64,000 bases of DNA from Panonychus citri (GCF_014898815.1 NW_026515445.1:372001-436000), one strand, 5' to 3'. Shown: positions 26,952-36,006, counted from the stretch's first letter. The notes: a model not told the origin generated them from the sequence alone. A program made the numbers and translations.

Positions 26952-27028
26952 TCAATAAGAGCATCAATTGGATCATTTCTAATAGGAACTGGATTCCATT
27001 CCAAGTCTTCTGGTCGTAATCGATACAT
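26747..27028 (-). CDS. Gypsy third gene, segment A: N-terminal start region
   Basis: Begins with ATG at 27028, the first good start after pol, 8 bp downstream of a dyad (27037-27049). The first about 30 residues are acidic and polar (MYRLRPEDLEWNPVP); after about residue 32 the frame looks less protein-like, whereas segment B, one base back (-1), becomes protein-like from about 26945. The join is therefore probably near 26930-26950. I find no GTAAGT-like donor here, and a real splice, a programmed shift or a one-base loss cannot be told apart by eye. No known domain is in this part alone. Confidence 0.5.
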   Translation of the reverse strand: MYRLRPEDLEWNPVPIRNDPIDALIDSQDGEVEILHVAVHRILELNRQSLNGFRTMLLKRPLNRMNLVQILSLIKRQSKIMNVVFVVISLNDQ

Positions 27029-27397
27029 GATGAATATGAACTGAGTTCAACACAGAAATTAGATGATCAACAATTGACTAAATTCACTCAAAATTTTCAA
27101 TAGAAAATAAACAAAACTTGAACTAAGTTCAACACAATGAAGGTTAATTGATTAACAAAATTAATTAGTTGATAAATGAACTGAGTTCAAACACAATTTT
27201 CAATAGAAAATGAATTAGAAAATGAACTAAGTTCAACAAGTCAAGTAACACAATTAATCAATTAAGGAAAAGGAAACTTAGTTTCACCAATGGCTCTTAA
27301 CAACGGTTGTTATGGTTGGACAGTGGCGACTCTGGTGTAGGTGTCAATTAGCATAATTGATTGATGACAATTGATCCCATTGATTTAATTATTAAAT

Positions 27398-27466
27398 GTC
27401 CCAATTAAATTTTCCATAGGGATTGTCCCATTAAATTTTCATAGGATTGTCCATTAAATTTTACGA
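27398..27466. repeat. Three imperfect direct repeats in the pol-ORF3 spacer
   Basis: Units of about 22-26 bp share TGTCCCAATTAAATTTTC followed by ATAGG, each slightly shortened relative to the last. They lie between the dyad at 27273 and the end of pol. Function is unknown; retroelement 3' noncoding repeats of this sort are often variable between copies. Confidence 0.7.
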
Positions 27467-27565
27467 AAATTAGAAAAGTTTGTTACCAAAAAAATAATAA
27501 TAGTCCCAATTCATTACACAGGGAAAACGAGTAATGATTTAAACTTAGTTTAAATTAACAGCAAT

Positions 27566-30500
27566 TTAATCACTGTCAAAGATATCCAAAATTATATCTC
27601 GAGGTACAGTTTCATCTAAGATGATTTCTTGATTTTCATCTTCAGATTCTGAATCAAATTTCCTGATTTTAACTTTTCGTTTCTTCTTAATCAACTGAGT
27701 TGATGAATTTCTCTCTTGAATTGTTTCATCCAAGTCAGCATGATAAGGTTTCATTCTTTTTACATGACAATCAATCACTTTAATAGGTCCATCCAAGTTA
27801 ATTAATTCATAATTAACATCATTAAATTTTCGATTGATCTTATAGGGACCTCGGTATCGTTCCATGAATTTCTTTGAAATTCCTTTCTTGAGTATCGGTT
27901 GAGTAACACAAACCAAATCTCCAACAGCATATTTTGGTTCGATCATTTTCTTATCATAATAAGATTTTGATTTTTCTTGAGCCATCTCAATGTTTTCTTT
28001 TGCTTTTTCTCTAACTTTATCACGATTTGATAAATCATCTTCGATCTTAGATCTTTCACTTATCTTCGGTACCAGTTTTAATTTTCCTTGCCATGGTGAT
28101 CGTGCTTCGATACCATGAACTAAATAAAACGGTGAAAATTTTGTTGATCGATGAGGGGTAGTGTTGTAAGCAAACATAACTTGATCAAGGTAAGAAGGCC
28201 AATTCTTTGGTTCTCCTTTAGTCAATATCGATATACTTGTTCCCAAGTAAGAATTAAATCTTTCAGTTTGTCCATCAGATTGTGGATGATATGGAGTAGT
28301 TGTTCTATGTTCAACTCCATAGAATTCTAAGAATTCCTTGAACTCTTCAGAGGTTAGATTAGTTCCTCGATCAGTGATCAAAACTTCAGGTAAACCAAAT
28401 CTATAGAACCAATTACTCACTAACGCAGTTATCACATCCAAACTAGTGATTGTTTTCAACGGTACAGACACAGCAAATTTTGATAATCGATCATTTATCG
28501 CCAATACATACTTATATCCTTCTCCACTTCTTGAGAATTCAGCTAAGTCAAGGGAAATTTCTTGAAAGATTCTGTCAGGTCGTTTAATTGGTATCATGAA
28601 ACCTTGGTTAGATTTCATATACGGTTTTCTTTTCTGACAAGCATCACATCTTTTAATGAAATCGTTTATATCGTGATCCATTTTCGGCCAGAACATTTGT
28701 TGCTTGAGTTTCTGAGAAACTTTATTCATACCCAAGTGTCCTTCTTCATGAGCTTCTTTCATGACTCTTTTTCTTAATGGCAATGGAATGTAAGGAAGTA
28801 GTTCTTTACCTCTTTTACGATATAACAAATCTTCAACAAGAACAAATCTTTTGTTCAATCGTTTCTTTTTCCTTTTGGAAATGGATTCATTATCAAATAA
28901 TGATCTTATTTTCATCACAAACGGGTCACTTCTTTGTAGTTCTAAGAACTCACTTTCTTTTATATCAACACTTGATACAAAACATTCATCGTCGTTTTCT
29001 TCGTTATCGTCTTCATCTCTCGGTAATGGATAACGGGATACACAATCAGCGTCACCATGTAACTTTCCTGATTTGTATTTTACATCGAATTCAAATTCTT
29101 GCATTTTCAAACTCCAGCGAGTTAATCTCGGCGTTAACTTCTTAGAAGTCATGAACCAACACAATCCACAGTGGTCAGTTATTACACTAAACTTTCTTTG
29201 AAAGAGATAATGTCGCAATTTGATGATACTCCAAACAATCGCAAGACATTCTTTCTCTGTAACACCATAATTCTTTTCGGCAGGACTCAATGTTCGTGAG
29301 ATATAACAAACAGGTTTCAGTTCGTTATCATCATTTCGTTGGTACATAACAGCACCGATCCCATAATCACAAGCATCAGTATGAAGTTCTACTTCACCTT
29401 CAGTTTTAAAACAAGCTAAGACCGGTTTCGACGTAATAGCTAATTTCAAATTATCAAATGCTTTTTGTTCCACTTCAGTCCAAACGAATTTTGCTTTATC
29501 CTTCAGCAAAACATGTAGTGGACGAGCTACTTCACTGAACTTTGGGATAAATCGTCTAAAATAGGAACACAATCCAACAAAACTTCTAATGTCAGTGACA
29601 TTTCTTGGTTCTGAGAACGCAATCACAGTAGCAACATTGGCTTCACTTGGCGATATTCCATTCACCGAAATATTGTAGCCTAAATAGTCAATGTTATCAA
29701 CACCAAATCTACATTTTTCACGTCTCAATTTAATGTTGTTTTCTCGTAATCGTTGCAAAACTTTTCTTAAGTTTTCATCATGTTCATCTTCTGTTTTTCC
29801 AAACACTAAAATATCGTCGAAGTAAATGTAACAATTTACATTATTCAAACCAGCAAGAACACGATTCATTGTTCTAACAGCAGTGGCCGGGGCATTCTTC
29901 AGTCCAAATGGCATTCGAAGGAATTCGAATAATCCTTGAGAAACAACAAAGGCAGTTTTAGATTGATCTTCTTCTTTCATCTTTATATGCCAATACATCG
30001 CAGCAACGTCTAGCGATGAGAACTTGATACAACCTTCCAAAATATCTAAAGCATCTTCGACTCTAGGTATTGGATAAGGATCGTTTGTTGTTATCTTATT
30101 CAATGCACGATAATCTACACAGAATCGGGTTGATCCACCTTTCTTGGCGACCAAAACAATTGGACTTGCCCAAGGACTTGTACTTGGTTTGATTATTCCT
30201 TGTTCCAACATTTCTTGAATCATTTCTGAGATCTTTTCTCTCAAAGAAACAGGGACTGGATAAGGTTTAGCATAAATAGGTGGATGATCACCAGTATTTA
30301 TCTCATGAGTAACACCTTCTATCCATCCAACATCATTAACTGATTTAGCAAAAACATCATCGTAATCATTTAGATCAACTAAATTGATTTCATTTTGAAC
30401 TAAGTTCAACGCTGTAGGCTCTTCTACAGGAACTAAGTTCTCTTCAACAGATAACGGGTTATTCGTAACCTTCTTGTTCAGCTTAATCACATCTTTACCT

Positions 30501-31726
30501 GGCTTGGTAATGTGTATTGAACGTTTAGCAAACAAAACTTCAACACCATGTGATTCACAAAAATCAGCTCCAAGGATCAGTGGACGACTCATTCTCAACA
30601 TTACAATGAATCTAATTGGAATCAACAGATCATCAACCTTCATCCAACAGTTAGTGTAACCGAAAGGATAATCTTTGTTTCCATTAGCCATAGTTAACGG
30701 TCCAAACTTCCAAGGTAACAATTTTAATTTACACAGTTCTCGGCAATCATCTCTCATCAGACTGATTTTCGCTCCAGTGTCTAACAATGCCTCTCTTGTC
30801 ACATTGTTAATGTCAACATTCAGAACAGGTAACTTTGCACCAAAGTTAAATTCAACAGCAGAGATTGTCTTGACACTCCATAAATCAATCGATGATAAAG
30901 ACAATTCTGGTTCAGATTGACTCGATTCAATTGAATCTTCAACATGGTCAATACAATTAACAGGATTCTTCCTGAACCTTTTCTCATACAATTCTTTCTT
31001 ATTCGTCGCTACACGAATAGGGTCAAAAGGTCGTTTACAGTTGTTAACAAAATGTCCTTTCTCTAGACAATTGTAGCAGATTACATCCGATGGGTCTCGT
31101 CTCTTCATTCTTTCCATCGAATTTTCTTTATCTCGTTCCTTCGAACGTGAACGGTGATTCCCCTCCTTCTTAGAAGGATTTTTATCTCTAAGATTCTTAG
31201 TCACAACTTCGTTGTCACTTATATTTCTTACATGAACGGCCAATGTCTTCAATGATGATGTACTTCCAAGTACAGTTGACAATGCGGTTCGATTCATAGG
31301 CAACATGCCTCTCAGCACATGAGTTATTATCGTTTTATCTGGTAACTGATCGTCATAGTCACGGCACAAAGATAACATATCATGAAAATACGTTGTCAGT
31401 TTTTCATTATATCCTTGTCTTCTTTGACTTATCTTCATCTGAAGATCCAATTTATCAGCATCTCTTACATATGTTTCTCTGAACATTTCCTTGAAATTTG
31501 CCCAAGTGTGTTCTCCTCGATTCACACTCGGAAGGTAGATGCATATGTACCACTTTCTAGCATCACCTTTAAAACAATTTACAACACCTCTGACAAGATC
31601 TTCTCCTTGCCAATTATTCACGGATGCACAAAACTCATAATCGATCAACCAACTAGAAGCTTTCTCATTACTTCCATCAAACGTTGGGAAATCTTCAAAT
31701 CTAAGATTTGGTCGAACTGAGTTCAT
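27566..31726 (-). CDS. Gypsy Gag-Pol polyprotein
   Basis: An unbroken 1,386-aa frame. A capsid-like Gag region covers about residues 1-180. A zinc knuckle CYNC...GHFVNNC lies at 217-230, the aspartic protease active site DTGA at 316-319, and reverse transcriptase with SLDV at 571-574 and YFDD at 635-638. RNase H carries HTDACDYG near 784. Integrase has the HHCC finger H993, H997, C1027 and C1030, and catalytic D1060, D1119 and E1155 with exact D-35-E spacing. A GPY/F-like module (ERYRGPYKI, about 1290) follows and there is no chromodomain. All catalytic residues are present, so the element may still be autonomous. The RT has local departures from the gypsy norm (AAMYWHI and APATAVRTM). The start at 31726 overlaps ORF1 by 26 bp in the +1 frame, and its ATG is embedded in a dyad. 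Confidence 0.95.
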   Translation of the reverse strand: MNSVRPNLRFEDFPTFDGSNEKASSWLIDYEFCASVNNWQGEDLVRGVVNCFKGDARKWYICIYLPSVNRGEHTWANFKEMFRETYVRDADKLDLQMKISQRRQGYNEKLTTYFHDMLSLCRDYDDQLPDKTIITHVLRGMLPMNRTALSTVLGSTSSLKTLAVHVRNISDNEVVTKNLRDKNPSKKEGNHRSRSKERDKENSMERMKRRDPSDVICYNCLEKGHFVNNCKRPFDPIRVATNKKELYEKRFRKNPVNCIDHVEDSIESSQSEPELSLSSIDLWSVKTISAVEFNFGAKLPVLNVDINNVTREALLDTGAKISLMRDDCRELCKLKLLPWKFGPLTMANGNKDYPFGYTNCWMKVDDLLIPIRFIVMLRMSRPLILGADFCESHGVEVLFAKRSIHITKPGKDVIKLNKKVTNNPLSVEENLVPVEEPTALNLVQNEINLVDLNDYDDVFAKSVNDVGWIEGVTHEINTGDHPPIYAKPYPVPVSLREKISEMIQEMLEQGIIKPSTSPWASPIVLVAKKGGSTRFCVDYRALNKITTNDPYPIPRVEDALDILEGCIKFSSLDVAAMYWHIKMKEEDQSKTAFVVSQGLFEFLRMPFGLKNAPATAVRTMNRVLAGLNNVNCYIYFDDILVFGKTEDEHDENLRKVLQRLRENNIKLRREKCRFGVDNIDYLGYNISVNGISPSEANVATVIAFSEPRNVTDIRSFVGLCSYFRRFIPKFSEVARPLHVLLKDKAKFVWTEVEQKAFDNLKLAITSKPVLACFKTEGEVELHTDACDYGIGAVMYQRNDDNELKPVCYISRTLSPAEKNYGVTEKECLAIVWSIIKLRHYLFQRKFSVITDHCGLCWFMTSKKLTPRLTRWSLKMQEFEFDVKYKSGKLHGDADCVSRYPLPRDEDDNEENDDECFVSSVDIKESEFLELQRSDPFVMKIRSLFDNESISKRKKKRLNKRFVLVEDLLYRKRGKELLPYIPLPLRKRVMKEAHEEGHLGMNKVSQKLKQQMFWPKMDHDINDFIKRCDACQKRKPYMKSNQGFMIPIKRPDRIFQEISLDLAEFSRSGEGYKYVLAINDRLSKFAVSVPLKTITSLDVITALVSNWFYRFGLPEVLITDRGTNLTSEEFKEFLEFYGVEHRTTTPYHPQSDGQTERFNSYLGTSISILTKGEPKNWPSYLDQVMFAYNTTPHRSTKFSPFYLVHGIEARSPWQGKLKLVPKISERSKIEDDLSNRDKVREKAKENIEMAQEKSKSYYDKKMIEPKYAVGDLVCVTQPILKKGISKKFMERYRGPYKINRKFNDVNYELINLDGPIKVIDCHVKRMKPYHADLDETIQERNSSTQLIKKKRKVKIRKFDSESEDENQEIILDETVPRDIILDIFDSD
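30395..30440. repeat. Pair of AACT-N-AGTT dyads between protease and RT
   Basis: 30395-30409 (TTGAACTAAGTTCAA) and 30430-30440 (GAACTAAGTTC) sit in the linker between the protease and RT domains of pol, where they encode NLVQ and NLVP. A one-mismatch copy (ATCAACTAAATTGAT) lies just before them at about 30374-30388. None with a perfect core was found between these and the end of pol at 27704. Confidence 0.8.
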
Positions 31727-32192
31727 AAGAAAATGTATTCATCGTTGAATACTCATTTGGTCGTCTTTGATTCGCACTTGAATCATAAGCTGTACTAGTT
31801 CCTTCTAGTCCATCGTCTTCTTGATTCGTTCTTGAACCATAAATTCTTTGATTCGCTCTTGAACCATCTCGATTCTCACTTGAACCGATATTCAGAAAGT
31901 TAGATCCACCGCCACCATGACCTTCTAAGAAGGTAGACTGAATCGGAACAGTCGATTCCAAATTAGTCACTTTCTTAGCGAGAGCAGACAAACTAGTCTT
32001 CATGGCGCTATCTGAACGATCCATTTTACTTTCCAACTTTTTCATATTCTCCTGAATAGAATTCAACATCTTCATGACCGCTTCCAAGGTCGTCTCTGCT
32101 TTAGCTCCTGTAGCACTCGTAGGAGTTAAAGGGTTCGTAAGAAGGTCCACTCTCTTATTCTCTTTGTCCATTTTAGTCGAAGCACTTTTCAA
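31701..32192 (-). CDS. Gypsy ORF1, accessory or N-terminal Gag-like protein
   Basis: A 163-aa frame starting 289 bp inside the 5' LTR. A polar start is followed by a heptad-like helix (about residues 33-80, MKMLNSIQENMKKLESKM...LAKKVTNLEST), then a Ser/Asn/Gly-rich low-complexity tail. It ends 26 bp inside gag-pol in the next frame. The ORF2 frame is closed by TGA 13 bp before its ATG, so ORF2 needs either a +1 shift within the 26-bp overlap or its own initiation. No known domain is recognisable; an oligomerising Gag N-terminus is a reasonable guess. Confidence 0.7.
   Translation of the reverse strand: MKSASTKMDKENKRVDLLTNPLTPTSATGAKAETTLEAVMKMLNSIQENMKKLESKMDRSDSAMKTSLSALAKKVTNLESTVPIQSTFLEGHGGGGSNFLNIGSSENRDGSRANQRIYGSRTNQEDDGLEGTSTAYDSSANQRRPNEYSTMNTFSYELSSTKS
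31714..31724. repeat. Dyad at the ORF1/gag-pol junction
   Basis: GAACTGAGTTC. Read on the minus strand it includes the G of the gag-pol ATG and the next ten bases. It lies inside the 26-bp overlap of the two frames. Confidence 0.75.
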
Positions 32193-32367
32193 CTAAGTTG
32201 ATTCTCTGGTTTAGTTTCTTATACAACTGAGTTGTGTTGGTTGAGTTCTTTCAAACAAACACACAAAAGAGCACTTTCTTTTGCTCACTACGATTGAGCA
32301 CTTTCAATCTATTTCAACTAAGTTGAATCAATATAACACAAGACAAAAAGATTGAGCACTTTCAATC
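32189..32367. repeat. Leader repeats: three dyads and two 18-bp inverted repeats
   Basis: Dyads lie at 32189-32201 (TCAACTAAGTTGA), 32223-32235 (ACAACTGAGTTGT) and 32313-32327 (TTCAACTAAGTTGAA). Interleaved are two identical copies of GATTGAGCACTTTCAATC (32292-32309 and 32350-32367), each with 6-bp complementary arms around GCACTT, and two partial GAGCACTTTC words at about 32182 and 32271. The leader is thus built almost wholly of short inverted repeats, as expected for packaging or regulatory structure. Confidence 0.8.
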
Positions 32368-32461
32368 AATTACAAATGACGAATGGGAATCAGCACTAAC
32401 TTAACTGCGACTTTAAATAAGGAAGACTCACTCCTCCCTCACTTAAAATGAGCTACAGATC

Positions 32462-32480
32462 GATGAGGCATCTCCACCAA
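32462..32480 (-). promoter_or_regulatory. Candidate primer-binding site of the gypsy element
   Basis: Directly inside the 5' LTR the minus strand reads TT and then TGGTGGAGATGCC, starting with the TGG expected for pairing with a tRNA CCA end. I could not match the rest to a tRNA from memory, so the primer is unidentified. Confidence 0.45.
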
Positions 32481-32481
32481 A

Positions 32482-33040
32482 TGTTAGATAAAATAATGAC
32501 CGATTATAATTTTAGCAACACTCGACAACTTAGTTGTCACAATCTGGTTACAATATTGGCAAAATCCAACATGGAGACAAAAAGGCAAAATAGGCTCTAG
32601 GCACGACTAAGTTGATTTTCTTGGGGATTAATAAATGGACTTTAATCACAGTCTCAAATACGAGTTTGGGTCAATTACAATTAGTCACTAATTAATATAA
32701 CAATAGTTCAAGACGAGACTTTAAGTGTTAATTGATTCACAATTAGATACAATGTGTGGGGTAGAAACTTAACCTTCTGAGAAGGACAATCTTAATGAGA
32801 GGAAGAGAGACAATCCCAATGAGAGATTCACAAACAATAGATTGACACTAAACTTAGTTTAGGACCTTCAGTACTACTTAATTAAACAATCAATTAGAAG
32901 GTATTTATACCATGAAAAAGGAAGAGGAAGTGAGAGGTCAAGAAGGTGAGGAAAAGGAAACAAGCAACTAAGTTGCAACAACATCAACAGTGATTGTAAC
33001 TAAGTTACAAGAAAAGGGGTTGTTACAAAATTACACAACA
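32482..33040 (-). repeat. 5' LTR of the gypsy element
   Basis: 559 bp and identical as read to the 3' LTR at a 7,088-bp offset. A TATAAATA box on the minus strand at 32902-32909 (about 130 bp into the LTR) is the likely promoter. Dyads are at 32524-32538, 32848-32862, 32964-32976 and 32994-33010, so copies lie both upstream and downstream of the TATA box. Confidence 0.95.
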
Positions 33041-36006
33041 AATTGCATCTATTAAATTGTTACAACAATTTGTCATTAAAAGTTGATCCTAATTAGATGA
33101 TAAAACCATTGAGACTCTTTAATTGTCATTAAATGATAACAATTACTATCAAATTAATAGCAAATTTATATTAATTGTCCTTCACAATTAATTATACAAT
33201 AGAGATGATGAAAATAATAGTAATAATAAATTTTACTGATTAAAACAATTGGATAAAATTTCAATAGCAACAATTTAAATTGAAAAACACAATTGAGTTT
33301 AGTTGAAGTTAATTGTTTGACAAAATTACAGTTGATTTGGTTTTAATTGTTACTGTTTAATAGGAAAACATTGATAAATAAAAAAATCAGCAATGGTTAA
33401 TTTTCAATGAATATCAAATAACAATTCCCACAACTAATAAGTATCCGATTACAATTAACTAACAACAATCAACGATTATAAATGTTTCTCATTTTTATAT
33501 CAATTCTTGATAGCAAAAATCTTTGGGTTTGTTATCACAATTGATTATGATTAGGAGATGATAACAAATCAAAAGTGAAAGTCTGATCCTTAATTCAATT
33601 GTTGAAAATTAAAAAGGATTAGATTACAATTGTAATTGTTTGGTTAAGAGACAGCAAGAGATTAACGATTAAGGGACAGAGAGAAAGACCCAAAGTTACC
33701 CATGTAAATAGTAAATGACCATTGGTCATTTTTTTTCTTTCTCTGATTAAATAGATGAAGGAAAAGAGAGAGAGAGAGAGAGGTCAAGAGTTATAATAAT
33801 CGTAAGTGTAGATGGACATAAATAATAATAAATGTCTGATGGTCAACGGTTATGATGAGGGTGGAGGAGGAAACGGAAGATGAGACATCGAGAGGAGGAT
33901 GAGGATAAAAGATGAAGGGTAATAGTTTTTAATTGAATGATTTGTGTTGATTATTGGATGTTTATTATTCTGGAAAACTGGTTGATAATTAATTGATTCA
34001 ATTATTCACAACAATCAGTTAATTGTCAACAATCAGTTATATTGGATATTTAGACAATCGTTTTTTTTTAAACAACAGTTTCCGTTGATTAATTCACTAT
34101 AATCAAGTAGTACCAGTTAATCAATGTACGATTCAAGCACTTATTTAATTTCCTAATCAACATCAATCATCATATTAGACAATATCATCATCAGCATCAT
34201 CATCATCATCGTCATTATCTTCATCTTTATCTTCATTTTCATCTCCATCTCCATCTTCATCCTGATTGCTTTTCATCAACAAACAATTGATAAAAAGTCC
34301 TGAACATGTAATTGAAATTCAGGAATTGATGTAAAATAAATTGTTGAAGATTAACTGTGGTGATATGGTTGGCGAGTGAGAACTGTTAATAAGCTGATTT
34401 GGTGATTATAATGATTACGGATGAAGATGATGAGGCCTGATCATGTTGAGGATTCTCGCTGTGTTTTAACAATATTATGTTAGGCCCTTAGGAGATAATA
34501 TATGAAATAATGATGATAATGATAATCGTCATGATAATTTAAGGTTTAATTCATAAGAATCGCAAGGATATTGAGGTGGGTTGATGATATTAAGCAAAAT
34601 AATGGCTTTCTAATCAATTGTATTAAAAACTAAACAACTTTTCAACCATCGGAGTTGATCAACAATCAGAGGGAATCAAGATGGTGAAACATTTTGATTG
34701 TATTGATTAGTGGCGCTAATATGAGATCATCATTGTTATGAAGATAAAGGGTCAATCATCAGAAAAGAGATGATGATAACCTAAGGTCCACTTTCTCCTA
34801 TTAAAAGTGATATCACACTGAGAGAGTGAGTGAATGAGTGAGTGAGAGAGAGAGAAAGAGAGACTGATGTTTGTTGTTTTTTTTCTTTCGAGAGATGATG
34901 AAGATGATGGAGAGAAGATCAATTGATTTTGATTGCATCGAATTGTAAGAGAAAAAGAAAGAGAATTAGGAACCAAAAGTCACTTATTTTTGGCCCAAAT
35001 TTCGGTAAATAGGAAAATCGAGATTCCTCTTTCTTTTTTTCTTTCGAATTTTCTCTTTTCTCTCTTACAATCAGCTGTCTTTCTCCCTTTCTCTCTCTCT
35101 CACAATGTTATTCCTTCTATTCTGTTATCAACAGTCTCTCTTTCGCTCTCTCACTTATCATCATGTTCATCTTTCTCTTTCGCTCTCTTTCTCTCTTCCA
35201 TCTTCTCTCTCCCTCCCTATCTTCATCTTCCTCTCTTTGAGCCAGTTGGATTTCATTCGAGCTTCAGTCATGAACATTTTCTCCTTTTTTTGATTCTCTT
35301 TTTCCCTCAAAATTTTTGTTCTATTTGAAAAAAAAAACTTCTTTTCTTTCATATAACTAATTCAGTAAATTATTTCCTCTCATCATCAACGTCATATAAT
35401 CAACATCATCATCTTTTATTAATATCAAAGTGTAAAAGGTAAACAACAAAAATCTCATCAATTGTTGAACATTAAATCAACGATAATATTTTTTTATGGC
35501 GCTTTGATTATCTTTCTCGCAGTTAATTGTGTTTCTAATTGTGTAGTTGTTTTTTTCTTCATCAACTAATTGTGAATTCATTAATTTACCTTCATTTACT
35601 GTTGGAAAAGAAAAGAAAAATGTTAACCAAATCAACAAATTTACTGTTATTTTGTTGATTTGTTTTCTTTTCTTTTCTCTATTTGTTTTCGTTTTCAAAA
35701 TGGATCCTCTTGTTGATTACAATTCCATTGGTTCAATAAACCGTTCAAATGAACAATCATCATTGAGAAAATTGTTACAATTAACCTTTTCCGTCAGGTG
35801 TTAACGTATTAATAGTTAGTGTGTCATCATCATTGTCGTTGATTGTCACTGATGTTGTTTCATTTGATTGTTACCTGAAAATAGGAGGAAAAACGAAACA
35901 AATTCAACGAATCAACTAGTCAATTATTTAATCAACAAACAAACACACAGAGAAATTGATTATACTCATTGTAATTAGAGAGAGATAATTAACTTTATCA
36001 TGTACA
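33041..36006. other. Intergenic DNA with pyrimidine-rich and microsatellite tracts
   Basis: No supported gene. Contains (GA)n at about 33764-33782, an ATC/TCA tract at 34180-34265, GAGTGAGT repeats at 34820-34862 and a long CT-rich stretch at 35020-35250. A short frame at 35700-35804 begins ATGGATCCTC and has host-like codons, but no partner exon is clear. The last about 60 bases before 36007 are probably 5' UTR of the next gene. Confidence 0.5.

Larger units (their letters stand above)
26245..27704. repeat. Cluster of ten AACT-N-AGTT dyads, 3' part of gypsy element
   Basis: Perfect-core copies: 26245-26255, 26367-26381, 26823-26835, 27037-27049, 27118-27132, 27177-27189, 27223-27235, 27273-27285, 27537-27555 and 27690-27704. 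Arms beyond the core vary but pair within each copy, for example TTGAACTAAGTTCAA, GAAACTTAGTTTC, ATCAACTGAGTTGAT and the 19-bp ATTTAAACTTAGTTTAAAT. Five lie in the short noncoding spacer 27029-27285. The copies in coding DNA encode ELSS, TKF and TQL, that is, different codon phases. Confidence 0.85.
25394..33040 (-). mobile_element. Ty3/gypsy LTR retrotransposon with a non-envelope third gene
   Basis: A complete 7,647-bp element transcribed from the minus strand. Both LTRs are 559 bp, run TG...CA and show no difference on direct comparison, so insertion is recent. The target duplication is AATT (25390-25393 and 33041-33044). Order in the transcribed direction: 5' LTR, leader with a primer-binding-site candidate, ORF1, gag-pol (intact, 1,386 aa), a repeat-rich spacer, a third gene in three frames, a polypurine tract and the 3' LTR. 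Protease-RT-RNase H-integrase order places it in Ty3/gypsy. About 24 AACT-N-AGTT dyads are spread through it and were not noticed outside it. Confidence 0.95.

Noticed and set aside
25969..27028. Retroviral envelope gene in the gypsy element
   Set aside because: The position fits, but there is no signal peptide, cleavage site or membrane anchor; the Cys pattern is that of intracellular zinc fingers.
34752..35352. Several open frames on both strands in a CT/GA-rich stretch
   Set aside because: The peptides are Ser/Leu/Phe or Glu/Arg/Lys runs from simple repeats, with no family or splice context.
35547..35804. An 85-codon frame with a hydrophobic middle and a tidy C-terminal part
   Set aside because: It has no recognisable partner exon or homologue, and the next gene has its own start and signal peptide. 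A small exon cannot be excluded.
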